A stretch of DNA of 64,000 nt, from contig BPQB01000074.1 of the NCBI GenBank assembly GCA_019973155.2, positions 107,948 through 171,947 on the forward strand, in the 5' to 3' direction. Position numbers and translations under genes: made by a program. Below, piece after piece: positions 21,607 to 32,360 of this stretch. The notes beneath the pieces are model-generated. The model was not told the DNA's origin. It worked only from the letters and a program-made list of their open reading frames with translations, and did not search any database. Numbering within the stretch: position 1 is the stretch's first letter; each line of letters starts with the position of its first letter. This DNA is from Phanerochaete sordida (lineage: Eukaryota > Basidiomycota > Agaricomycetes > Polyporales > Phanerochaetaceae).

Positions 21607-22539
21607 ATGATTGCGGCTAATTTCTTTAGCTTGGCCGTTCTCGGTGCTGGAGTGGTCCTCGGTGCCCGGGCTGAGACGCACACCGTCAGCTTTGTAAACA
21701 AGTACGTCCCACCTACATCGCAGTGAGAGTGATTCTGCATTTTTGGCTACTAAGATTGCTGTTCGTAGCTGCGGCTTTGGCACGGTCAGTCGTTTAAGCC
21801 TCTGTAGCATACCAGCGTTGTTGAACACACCGGTATACAGCCCATTCTCGAAGTGAATGGACAGACCGTATCGACGGGGCAGAGCGTCACGTTCAATGGC
21901 CCTGTGATGGATGCCATCGCGTACGTTCCGCGAGGAAACTAGTTTAAAGTTTCCTGTCATTTTACTGGTCTCCCAGGTTTTTGCAAACCGGTAGGGCTTC
22001 CCAGATTTAATATCATTGTTCAGGAGGTGTGTCATATTGAATAACGCACAGGTGGATGTGGCGACAACGGCGAAGACTGTGCTCTCGTTGAGATAACGCT
22101 GGAGAACTCGACGTCGCCGGGCTCCGTCTCCAGCGGCGACATTTTGCTCATCCCTCCGTGCGTGCTCATGGCATCTGCTGGTCCATACAACGCTGACACG
22201 GCTACTCAACAGCCACCAGTTCTCCGTGCCGACCTCATTCGAGTAATATCTGTTTTATCGCTCTCCGAGGTGCTTACTGAGACGTGCATAGATTTATTGG
22301 CGCGATGTGCACTGGAAGCGGGGCGAGCTGTGCGTGTAATGTACGCATGACAAACTTTGAGACTGACTTACGGACAGGCCCCGACGTGGATTGCGGCGGA
22401 CCTGGTATCGGGCGCAACCCGGATGACCCGCAAGTCGTTTGCGTGGGCAACAACGTGAGTGGCCAGCGCACCACGTGTTTAGGCGTTTTTGACCAGCTTC
22501 GAAAACCAGGTCGGGGTTGTGATCACGTTCTGCAATTGA
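21607..22539 (+). CDS. Secreted cysteine-rich 'glycopeptide' protein, copy 7
   Basis: The ATG at 21607 opens MIAANFFSLAVLGAGVVLGARA, a signal peptide, then ETHTVSFVN. The 16-nt microexon encodes CGFGT. Then come ILEVNGQTVSTGQSVTFNGP, a 14-nt FLQTG exon, GCGDNGEDCALVEITLENS, SSGDILLIPP and HQFSVPTSFE. An exon FIGAMCTGSGASC replaces the usual NGCDGAGADC while keeping both cysteines. A proline/glycine-rich exon (VDCGGPGIGRNPDDPQVVC) follows, and the gene ends VGVVITFCN with TGA at 22537-22539. It shares the FxGAxxTGSGASC subtype and its upstream palindrome with copy 8. Confidence 0.83.
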
Positions 22540-22902
22540 GATTCACGAGCAGATGACACTGCAAAGACGTTGTCCGGTCCTTGCTTCATCCCAAAGAGGT
22601 TGGTGGACGTTAGGAGTTGCCCTCTGGGGTCGAACTCACGCTTCGCTTCAAAATGTCTGACATGAATATTGTTTTGGTCGTCAGCGTTCGGTTTATGCAC
22701 TGGGTACCCGCGAAGCCACCGCAGTTGTGTGCCCAGCGTGCCATCTGTGGTGAATGCAGCCTCAGGAAATACAGGCGCAGGCCGTACATAATACATCAAG
22801 GGTGCGTCCCGCATTTACGAATGTTCGCCGCTTTGTCGGGGCTCTGGCTGTTGGATGATTTCGAAATATGCACATCGCTCAGTGCGTGCTCCCATGCGAA
22901 CT

Positions 22903-22919
22903 TCCGATGTACCATCGGA
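22903..22919. promoter_or_regulatory. Palindromic element TCCGATGTACCATCGGA
   Basis: A 17-bp palindrome, 88-104 bp upstream of the ATG of copy 8. It differs from the copy 7 site by one base and is placed similarly relative to the TATA box. Confidence 0.5.
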
Positions 22920-22958
22920 CAGTGGCTCCACCTGTGGCGTCCGCTGCGTGATCTTCTG

Positions 22959-22964
22959 TATAAA
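22959..22964 (+). promoter_or_regulatory. TATA box of copy 8
   Basis: TATAAA lies 43-48 bp upstream of the ATG at 23007. Confidence 0.6.
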
Positions 22965-23006
22965 TGATTCTGCAACGCGTCGTACTCAGCACTAGGAAGG
23001 AGCCGG

Positions 23007-23939
23007 ATGCCCATGATGGTCGGATACTATATCTCCAATCTGGTCCTCGTGTCCGTCCTGGCGGTCGCTGCTGCCGCTGCAGAGCATCATACCGTCCACT
23101 TTGTGAACCAGTAAGCAACGTGGTCTGCTCGACGATGCGTTAGGTGCTGACCATCCGGGACGTGTGTACACTAGATGTGGATTAGGCACGGTAATTCTGC
23201 CATGCCGTCAGGTCCGCGAGCGCATCGACTGATGCGTGTTCCGTTTGACAGCCCATCCTTCAGCAGAATGGACAGACGCTCTCGACCGGCGCAGACTATA
23301 CAAGCAACGGCTCACTGTCAAATGCTGTCGCGTACGTCACATATAATTTGCGCAGTGGCATGCTGTGTAACAATAGTCCCACAGATTTCTGCAGATCGGT
23401 GTGCTATTTTACGAACTGTCCGCAAAGCACGACTAACTCTACTTCAGGCGGATGCGGCCCAATCGGCCAGGGCTGCATCACCGTCGAGATGACGCTGGAA
23501 AATCCGACATCCACCGCTGACATCGCCCTTATCCCACCGTACGCTCTCTCCACATCTTACTTGTCTTTCGCCACAGCTGACGCCGCGGCCGCCTTGCAAA
23601 GCTTTGCCTTCATGACGCCCATCGCCTTCGAGTATGTCCCTCCTGATGCACTGCCGGTCCCCTACTGACACGCGCCCATAGGTTCACCGGTGCGAGGCGC
23701 ACCGGAAGTGGTGCTAGTTGTGCGTCGCTCACGTCCTTGTGGTGGTAATCGTGGCGCTGACATGTAGGTAGGCACGGTCCCAGAGTGCAGCGGACCAGGT
23801 ATTGAAGGATCCAACCCAAATGATTTGCCGATTGTCTGCGATGGAAAGAATGTAAGTCTTCGTATCTGTTCTGCTTTGTGGGACATGAATTAACAGTCTT
23901 CATTTGCAGGTCGGTATCACGATTACGTTCTGCGAGTGA
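23007..23939 (+). CDS. Secreted cysteine-rich 'glycopeptide' protein, copy 8 (one cysteine replaced)
   Basis: The ATG at 23007 starts a hydrophobic leader (MVGYYISNLVLVSVLAVAAA) and EHHTVHFVNQ. The 16-nt microexon encodes CGLGT. Later exons give ILQQNGQTLSTGADYTSNGS, a 14-nt FLQIG exon, GCGPIGQGCITVEMTLENP and TADIALIPP. The exon corresponding to FIGAMCTGSGASC of copy 7 reads FTGARRTGSGASC: the family cysteine is an arginine (CGC against TGC). The last exons give VPECSGPGIEGSNPNDLPIV with C, then VGITITFCE and TGA at 23937-23939. The lost cysteine would leave its partner unpaired unless the fold tolerates it. Confidence 0.8.
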
Positions 23940-24078
23940 GTTTCGCCCATGCAGTGTGCTGACAGATCGCTGTGTGCTATGGACTGCAATATCGCTATAT
24001 ATTTGAATTTAAAATCAGAAGAAATGCGACATCGTGTGCATCCACCATAGCTTCGACAGCCTATCCTCGTGCATGTCC

Positions 24079-27000
24079 TCAGATCGGGAAGCCACCAGTA
24101 GCAAGCGAGTCCGGGAGCGTGGCCTCGCCACCACACCCCCTAGCCGCAGCAGCGTCCGCGTCTGCATCGACCGTAATGACGATCTCCCCTCCGCCAACAA
24201 CATCCTCGAACGCGAGCCAGCAGATCGACTTCTGGGGGACGCCGTTGATGCTCACGCCTGTCACGAACACGCGCGCGGACGATGGCGGTGTCAGCGCGAC
24301 GCCTGTGGCGTCAAAGCCGTCGACGACGAAGCGCGTCGTCGTGCCGAAAAGGTCGTTCGTGAGCGTGAACGATGAGACGAGCGGCGAGTTGAGCAGGAGC
24401 TGCCGTGAAGAGGGTACCGGGTACAATCCGAGGATGTGGAAACTCAGGAGGGCAGCCATCGCGCCGCTGTCGTCGTTACCCGGGATCTGTAGGCGAATAA
24501 GAGTGCGCACGGCGTGAGCGTTAGCAGCGAGGACGTACTCCACCGACACCTGTGTTGAAGTTCTTGAAGACGACGTTGCGCATGCGCAGCGCAGACAGGT
24601 CCGGCCGGTTGGCGTAATGGTACGCGAGGGGCATCGCGAAGGAAGGCTCGTTTCCGGCGAGGAAGTAGCCCTTATCGAAGTAATGTTCCCTGAAGATCAC
24701 AGTGATCAGGAGTTTTGGAATACAAATGAGCACGAGGTACGTACACGCGGCTGATGAAAGTGTCGTTTCCGCCCATGAGCTCGACCATCGTGGCCATCGA
24801 GTGCGGGGCGAAGAAGCTGTATTCCCACGAGGAAGCTAATTCGCAAGGTGGTTAACGGCGATCCAAGACAGTGGGGAATAACTCGAGCTCACATTCATAG
24901 AACCCGACGTTGTTGTCAGTCCCGCGCGCGCACGAGTGTCCGACCGTATCAAGTGGTGAGCACGCCACAGGGTCGCTGAACGCAAACGTGCCGTTCTGCG
25001 CTCGAACATTAGCATCACATTGCTCATGAGCCCGTAGGACATACCGGGAATCGGCGCTGCGAGAAGCCCGTGAAGCCGTCGCTGGTGACGTTCGGGTCCC
25101 AGACGTTCACGAAGCCCATCGAGCGGTTGCCGTATTTGAAGACGTCAGCGAGCGGCTTGTTGAGCGCGACGCCAGCCTGGCGCACTGCAAAGTCGCCGAG
25201 AGCGTACTGCGGGACATGTGACTACCTGGACTAGCGAAGTTGGAGAGCGGTGCGTACCTCGAGTGTGCGCGACGCCTCGCGTGTGGGGAGCCCTGTCGCG
25301 CCCGATGGGTCGACCCAGTCGGTCGGGATGTAGTCGAACATCTTCCATGCGGTGTTCTGCCTACCAACTGGTGAAGCATGTTAAGCACAAGCGCAGCCAA
25401 CCCCCGCAGAGTACTGACCCATGTACCAATCCGGAGGCTATCGCAGATGTCAATCAGCACGTTGGAAATGCATACATAGGAAATGTTGTTCGCACCGTAT
25501 TCTCAGCCGTGTCGACCAGCGCCTGGTACAGATCGTCCGTCGGAACCCCGAGTTCAGCTGCGTTTGAACCGTACTTGACAGCGAAGTCGCCGAGGATGGG
25601 CATCCCGTCGTCGCCGCCCTGTGTGTATCCTCTGCATAAATTGGTCAGCCGGGCCGGCTTCAGAGATGGTCTCAGTAAAGATCTCACTTCTTGGTGTTCG
25701 AGCGACACTCCGGGATGAAACCTGTGGATGTAATCAGATGACATGTAGACGGAGTGCAGCAGGCGATGACTGACCTGTGTTCCGCCAGCCATCGACATAA
25801 GCATTTACAATCTCCGCCCATTCCCTCGGCGAGGTCAGCGACAGCAGGGGATGTACGGTTCTGAACGTGTCCCAGGAGCTATTCAGGTATAAGGAGCAGA
25901 CAGAGCAGAGGAAACAAGAAAGTATTTACCAGAACAAAGCGTCGTAGAAGGGATACGGCGAGTCCCAGTATGGGTTCTCGCCTGTCAGGTTCGCAGGAAC
26001 TAGCTGCGAACGATACAGCTGAGACATAAATCAGCATCACCAATCACACAGAATCGCTGAAGTCATGCGCACCGAAGAATAAAGCAGCTCCACGACCGTC
26101 GCGTTCTCCTTCTCGGTATCGACCTGGACACGGCTCAGGACATCCTCCCATTTATCGACCGAAGCGCTCTGCACGGCAGCCCAGTCCCAGTCCGGAATCT
26201 CCTCCTCCGCGTTGGAGCACGCCTGTGCAGTGCTGATGAACGACACGCCGAAGCGCGCGAGCACGGCATGGTCTGCGGAAGTGAAGGAGAGCAGCGCGCC
26301 GGCCTCGACGGGCGATGGCGAGGACGTGAATGCGAAGGAGCGCGAGGTGACGTTCGAGGTGATGTTGATGCTCGTCGGCGCGGAGGTGGACACTGACGCG
26401 AAGGTCCCGGACTGAGAGACCGTCTGGGCGTGCGCGGAGCTCGGCGGTGCGAAGTCGTAGCAGGCGTGTACAATGTAATTGTCCGTACCGTAGCTCTGCG
26501 TATCATGTCATCAGCCGTGATATACACACGTAGAAAATGTGGCCGTGTACCTGGAGGAATGTTCCAGTCAAAGTCACGCGGGAGGTAGACTGGTCAAGAT
26601 CGACCTGTCCACCCTCAAACGAGCGCTGCAGGTCGTGCGTCAGGTCTACTACGACAAGCGTCGAGTTCGCGGTCTCGGGATAGGTGAAGCGGATGAGACC
26701 AGCGCGGCGGGTGGAGGTCGCCTCGAGTTTAATGCCATTAACGAAAGTTGTCGTGAAGTACCCTGGAGAGGCAGCTGGCTCCGGAGTAAATACCTCGTAT
26801 CGGTGACAGTCAGGATAATATGGTGCTTACCATCTGTTCCCGCAGCGCGCTTTGCCTCGCGAGCTTTGATATCGACGGGGCAGCTACTGAAGGCACAGTT
26901 TACCAGAGGGAAGAGCGGAAAGAACCCGTAGCCTCCCTCCGTGTTACCGCCGGTTCCCTCGTCATGCATCAGGGAGATGCCTAAGTAGAAATGAGCTTAA

Positions 27001-27333
27001 ATGAAGAAGGAACACGGTACGGCCATACCAGTGACAGAGGAGTTATCGGCGATATATCCAGCTTGCCTCGGTGTCTCGTCGACATCTATACCGACCTGCA
27101 GTCGATAATCAGCATCATCGTAGAGCTCACGGTGTCCGAGAGAGACGTGCCTTAACCATGGCATGGGGGACAGCCGCTCCGGGGAAAGCATTGCCTCCGC
27201 TGCCGCCATTGGCACCAGACGCTGTCCCTATAAAAAGGTTAACTAGGTCCGTGAGAGAACCTGCCAGAGCCACATCAAAGCCTAAGCAAAGGAAGATGAT
27301 GAGGTAGCATCCGAGATTCATGTAGCAAGCCAT
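24079..27333 (-). CDS. Glycoside hydrolase family 92 exo-alpha-mannosidase, multi-exon
   Basis: The ATG at 27333 (or 27319) opens a hydrophobic leader (MNLGCYLIIFLCLGFDVALA), so the enzyme is probably secreted. GH92 signatures follow in order: DLVNLFIGT and GSGGNAFPGAAVPHAMVK; VGIDVDETPRQAGYIADNSS; SLMHDEGTGGN; GGYGFFPLFPLVNC; later SWDTFRTVHPLLSLTSPREW, GYTQGGDDGMPILGDFAVKY and the C-terminal PGNDDSGAMAALLSFHILG. GH92 enzymes are calcium-dependent inverting exo-mannosidases that trim alpha-mannose from glycans. The 3.25-kb gene is cut by many short introns. One at 27096-27150 appears to be GC-AG (AAG/GCACGT...CTGCAG/GTC, 55 bp). It lies between plus-strand copies 5-8 and minus-strand copies 9-12 of the secreted-protein family. 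Exact exon borders were not all resolved. Confidence 0.88.
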
Positions 27334-27821
27334 TGCGTTGAAGTTCGCTTGTCAGCAGTGGGCGTCCGCGCGGAGACGAGGACCCTGCCGCTGTAGCAAA
27401 CATCGGCCAGCGAGTCTACCTTTATAGCCTCACGCGCCTTCTTTCTAGATAGCATCGTGCAGCACCACACTTCCCGCAGCGTGCTCCCTAATTTCTTGCT
27501 GATGCGCGGGCGGACATATGACCCACGAGCCGTAAGGCGAAGCTGCACGTTCTCGCGCAAGCATATGACGAGAATCTGAGAATCGTCATGCCGGGCCGCC
27601 GCCTGGAAGACGACTTGCAACGTTCGCGGGTCTGAGCATCGTGACGGAGGAAGAAGCGGATGAACCGAAGCGTGCCGAGCGGGGCCGATGTCAAACAGTC
27701 GGTAGCGGATCGTGGGAAACAAAGGCACTTCCATGGCAATTGTGTGTCGCGTACAACATATACATCCTCGCGTATTTGCGAACTGATGCGCAGCTTCGCG
27801 CACTCTTGATCGCTGGAACGG
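27334..27821. other. Spacer between the GH92 gene and copy 9
   Basis: Upstream region of the GH92 gene and 3' flank of copy 9. No gene recognised. Confidence 0.4.
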
Positions 27822-28688
27822 CTACTTGCAGAACGTGATGGCGAGATTGACCTGGGGGAGATCGTGCACTTAGCCGCAGCGTGCACCTTCGGAGCTGCAA
27901 TGAGACGAACGTTATTGGTCTGGCAGGCCACTTGAACTCCGGTATCAGTCGACTTGTGGAACGCGGTGGTGCAGCTACCAGACGTGCAGTCCGCACCCGC
28001 ACCGTCGCAGCCGTTAAAGTATCTACACCACATTGCGTGTCAGTTGGGGCTCGATACATAGGCTCCAGGGACTCACCCAAATCCGGACGTGACGGAGAAC
28101 GAGTGCCTGCATGTTTGATGTGAGCGAATGAAGAGCATGGGATCAAGTGTATAACACGTACGGCGGGATGAGTGAGATGTCCGTGCTAGAGCCCGAACCA
28201 GGGCTGGTCGGGTTCCTGAGCGTGGTCTCGATGAGCGTGCAACCCTCACCGTTATCGCCGCAGGAGCCTGCCCGGGTGGTTGATAATCTATACAGCTGCT
28301 AGATATGGAGGGGATACGAACCGGTCTGCAGAAAGCTGTACAAAATCTGTCAATGCAAAAATCGCAGCTTCGGGGAGGATGTAGCGTACGCGATGGCAGA
28401 GATGAGCGGGCCGTTGAAGGTGACAGTCTGGCCAGTAGAGAGCGTCTTGCCATTCGCCTTCAAGAGGGGCTGCTCGCTGAAGGTAAGTCTCATATATAGA
28501 CACCTATATGTCCAGGCGTCATACAGTCCCGTGGCCACATCTGCGCGTATGCGTTTAGCACGATAAACAATTGAAGAACGTTATACGACTCACTGGTTCA
28601 CGAAAGTGACAAGGTGCGTCTCTGCGTAGGCACCAGTGAACATGGCAGCCGAGGCGAAGAGGGTGAGAAATGCGCGAGAGAGAGACAT
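27822..28688 (-). CDS. Secreted cysteine-rich 'glycopeptide' protein, copy 9
   Basis: The ATG at 28688 opens MSLSRAFLTLFASAAMFTGA with YA, a signal peptide, then ETHLVTFVNQ. The 16-nt microexon encodes CGHGT. Later exons give LLKANGKTLSTGQTVTFNGP, a 14-nt FLQTG exon, SCGDNGEGCTLIETTLRNP, SSTDISLIPP, HSFSVTSGFG, YFNGCDGAGADC and SCTTAFHKSTDTGVQVAC, ending VNLAITFCK with TAG at 27822-27824. Here the intron inside GADC found in copies 1 and 3 is absent. It belongs to the most similar block (copies 9-12), all on the minus strand. TTTATACCTCG at 28750-28760 (TATA on the minus strand) lies 62 bp upstream. Confidence 0.87.
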
Positions 28689-29968
28689 GCTTCTAGAGAC
28701 GGAGGTAGAGGAGCTCAGTGCTGGTGAAAAGGGCACCCCGTAGAGAGACTTTATACCTCGACAGAGAATATATGGTATTTCATGACCTATACGTCGCTTG
28801 CAGCAGATTTGATGAAATCCGTCAATACGGGGTAAGCGGAGACATCGTACTTCCTAGGCAAAGGTGCTCATTCTGGAGGACAAAGATGCATCGACAGCGG
28901 CGTGCACGGAAATATCAGCAGGAGAGCTTGCTGAGCGTGATGAACTCACCATCCCACGTCGCGTCGCGAACGGGTCAGAGCATCCCGACCCGCACCGGGT
29001 GGCGACTGTGCTGCTCGGCGAGAACGGATGGGATGTTTCCGTCATTGCCGACGCCTTCCCCAGGCTTGCGGAAGGCTTGACAGATCGCAGCAGAGGCAAT
29101 ATCATCATATGCCTTTATCTACGCTCTCACATCTTGTGCGCGGTCGTTTAACATCGTAACTGTACGGCCAACGTGCGAGTCAGCAAGATCTGGATTGCGG
29201 TGTAAAGCAATTTCGCGTGCAAGCAGCGGTGATGCAAAATTGGCGTGAATGATTTAGGTGGCTCGAACGACTTACTACATCTGTCTCCGGTGTCCAACAC
29301 TGACATCGTGCTGTACTGCTGGGCATAGTCCATGAGCAGAACCAGAGTAGTGCCACTCTTTACCATACATTTGCTCGATCCCCACAGCTTCCTCGGAGGT
29401 GGTCCACAAAAGGAAGGGCCTCGTGTCAGCAGGCACCGGGGCAGAGCCAGATGAGACATACCTCTGTAGCTCTGACGAGATCCAGCGTAGAACCTTCGAA
29501 GTCAAGCGAGAAACGGGCTCAGACAGATGTGAGACTTAATCTTGCCTTCCGGCGGACAGCTACCGGTGAACCGTTGTAAGGTGACCGGTCCATGTGAAGA
29601 ACTGCGGCTTAACGGAGTCCGTTCGACAGGGATTGGACATCACTGTAGGCAAGGTTTGACGTCGTCAAGCTTGGCTCCGGCACTGTCGGACCAAATTACG
29701 CAGCCGTGAGATTATCGCAGACGGGGTATGCTTCGCTCGCATATTTGGAGTGTGATCAGAACCTAGGCTACTGGGGATTGCTCGCTAGGTACATCACTCC
29801 TAGATTGCTCGTGAGGATTCGCAACAAATGGACGAAAAAGGTTCGGCTTGACACACCGAGTGCATAATACTTTGCTTCCACGGCATCCGTCGTGCATGTT
29901 ATACTTCTACATTTTGAACGCTGTCGGAGAGCCCGTAGCACTGATATCTTCCTCTGATCCTAGCCCAT
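28689..29968. repeat. Spacer with relics shared with the 32.4-33.8 kb spacer
   Basis: The stretch at about 28885-29095 resembles 32575-32760, and about 29440-29500 resembles about 33040-33125. In the latter pair the minus-strand translations share RY-x-SSGSA and PFL. Around 29580-29680 resembles 33230-33345 (both end GCAAGGTTTGACGTC). These look like decayed pieces of one older sequence copied with the adjacent genes. No functional gene is seen. Confidence 0.6.
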
Positions 29969-30838
29969 TTAGTCGCAGAATGTGATTGCCAGACTGACCT
30001 GAGAGAAAATGTCTTCAGCCTCAGCATACACGTACGATACAAGTCAACTAACATTGTCGGCTTCGCAGGGCACCTGGACTGGAGGGTCGCCCGGGCCGTG
30101 GAACGCTGTAACGCAGCTATTAGACGTGCAGTCCGCTCCAGCACCGTCACAGCCGTTGAAGTATCTGCACCGAGTTGCATGTCAGCCTGGGTTTGAGATA
30201 TTGGACGAAGAGTCTCACTCGAAGCCGGAGGCGACAGAGAACGAGTGCCTGGAAACTTCAGGTCATAACGAAGAAACGGATCGATGCGGATGTCGTGGCA
30301 CGTACGGCGGGATTAGCGAGATGTCAGAGACGGAGCCCAAGCCAGGGCTGGTAGGGTTCCTCAGCGTGGTTTCAACGAGCGTGCAGCTCTCTCCATTATC
30401 ACCGCAAGATCCTATCAGGATACGTATCAGTCAAAAAAGCCGCAGCGAGCCAAGCAGGTTACAAACCCGTCTGCAGAAATCTACGAACGTATACTGAACA
30501 CACATTCAAATATCAGTGAATGGAGAAACGTACGCGAATGCAGAGAGGAGCGGGCCGTCGAAGGAGACGGTCTGTCCAGTTGAGAGTGTCTGGCCATTGG
30601 CCTTCAGTAGAGGCTACACAATGAAGGTGAGTGGAAACACTATATTCATACAAGCTGCTGATGACCCTTACAGTTCCAAAGCCGCAGCTATGTGCATAGT
30701 ATGCTCTGAAAATTTCGTTGATAAATATACCGGGAGGACTCACTTGTTCACGAAAATGACAGTGTGTGTTTCGGCATCGGCGTTGGCGAGCAGAGCAGCG
30801 GAAGTGAAGAGAACAAGGAAGGCGGGAGGCAAGTGCAT
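29969..30838 (-). CDS. Secreted cysteine-rich 'glycopeptide' protein, copy 10
   Basis: The ATG at 30838 opens MHLPPAFLVLFTSAALLANA (signal peptide), then ETHTVIFVNK. The 16-nt microexon encodes CGFGT. Next are LLKANGQTLSTGQTVSFDGP, a 14-nt FLQTG exon, SCGDNGESCTLVETTLRNP, SVSDISLIPP, HSFSVASGFE and YFNGCDGAGADC. The next exon is altered: SCVTAFHGPGDPPVQVPC against AFHKSTDTGVQVAC in copy 9. It ends VSLAITFCD with TAA at 29969-29971. All eight cysteines are kept. Same strand and orientation as copies 9, 11 and 12. Confidence 0.86.
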
Positions 30839-31493
30839 GTTTCTGGATACGAACGTAGGCTCAGTGAGAGGAGCTCTGACTTGTTGATGCGAGAACCTTA
30901 CCATGAGTACTTATACTTCGCCTCGTCAGCACCGCGGATTTAGCCGGTCGAGTACGAATAGCTTGCCGCACGTACAGCCGAATCTGTTGGCAAAGAGCTT
31001 ATGTGGACGCTACACTTCCCGGGAGACTGCGCTCCCGTCGTACGGCACACTCATCAATTGACAATGCTGTGCAACTTTGAAGCATCAGCAAGAGGGCATG
31101 GCTGAGAGCGAAGACCGACTCACATCGGGGGAGCGGAATTTAGGGTCGCTTCGCGGCGGGCAGCTCCAAACGGATCAACGTAAGATTGTTGTGTGAAGAA
31201 CTACAGCTTGACGTGGCATGATCAAGGGCTGCATCACCTGTCTTGCGCCGCAGTACAGCTAGACCCGTCTTGGTGCAGGATATTCGAAAGCCTAGAGATG
31301 TCAGCACTGAGAAACTAGACAGACATGGAACGCAGTCTCGTCCCGCAATATCAGCGAGAGGTGGCCTCTATAGACGGTGCCAGGAGCACCAAAACCGTGA
31401 CATTCATCATGCAATATTCGTACAGTTTCTGGTCTTTCCGGCTCAGCATCACCGAAATTGGAAGGTATCAGCGTGGCTCTTGTCGCGAGTTGT
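30839..31493. repeat. Spacer with relic sequence
   Basis: A piece near 31230-31265 (CATCACCTGTCTTGCGC...) matches one near 33897-33925 (TATCACCTGTCTCGCGC...) and, more weakly, one near 36580. No gene is supported. Confidence 0.45.
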
Positions 31494-32360
31494 CTAGTCG
31501 CAGAAGGTGATGGCGAGGTTGACCTGAGAAAAAAACATCATGTCCAGGTGCAATGCCCGCAGAAGAAAGTAAAGTACTGACATTGTCGGCTTGGCAGGCG
31601 ACCTGGACATTGGTGTCGCCCGGGTTGTGGAACGCCGTACCGCAGCCGCTGAACGTGCAGTCCGCGCCAGCGCCATCGCAGCCCCCGAAGTACCTGCACG
31701 AGGGTGCGTGTCAGCTAGATTGGGAGTATAGATGCAGGGGACCCACCCGAAGCCCGAGGTGACGGAGAACGAGTGGCTGGAAAGCTCATGTCAGTACGCA
31801 GACGAGATTTGGGGCTATGCTCGTAGGTACGTACGGCGGTATAAGCGAGAGATCCGTGCTGGAGCCCGAGCCAGGGCTAGTCGGGTTTATGAGGGTAGTT
31901 TCGACGAGCGTACAGCCTTCGCCATTGTCGCCGCAGGACCCTGTCAGGAGGATTATCATTCAGAAAGCTGCCACAGACGATGAAAGTACGAGCCTGTCTG
32001 CAGGAAGCTGCGCAGAGTGTATCAAATAAATGAGGCGGTATAGGTGAGAGAGGCGGCGTACGCGATGGCAGAGATGAGCGGGCCGTCGAAGGTGACGGTC
32101 CCGCCAGTAGAAAGCGTCTGGCCATTGGCCTTCAGCAGAGGCTACCCAGCAAAGGTCAGTCGTATAATCCGCCACACTCATGCCAGAGGTCGTACAGTCC
32201 CGAAGCCGCAGCTGTGTGCGTATGGTTGTCAGAATGCGAACGATAACGATACTTGCAGGACGCACTTGTTAACGAAGGTGACAGTGTGCGTCTCGGCGTA
32301 TGCACCTGCAAACAGGGTAGCCGAGGCAGAGAGGACAAAGAGTGCGCGAGCGGAGAACAT
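31494..32360 (-). CDS. Secreted cysteine-rich 'glycopeptide' protein, copy 11
   Basis: The ATG at 32360 opens MFSARALFVLSASATLFAGA with YA (signal peptide), then ETHTVTFVNK. The 16-nt microexon encodes CGFGT. Then LLKANGQTLSTGGTVTFDGP, the 14-nt FLQTG exon, SCGDNGEGCTLVETTLINP, a run containing SSTDLSLIPP, HSFSVTSGFG, YFGGCDGAGADC, SGCGTAFHNPGDTNVQVAC and VNLAITFCD with TAG at 31494-31496. After the 14-nt exon the donor reads GCTCGT instead of the GT found in the other copies, so this intron is GC-AG. TTTATACCTCG at 32430-32440 is the probable TATA region. Confidence 0.86.

Larger units (their letters stand above)
22540..23006. other. Spacer upstream of copy 8
   Basis: Contains the duplicated promoter segment described for copy 7, the palindrome at 22903-22919 and a TATA box at 22959-22964. 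Confidence 0.6.
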
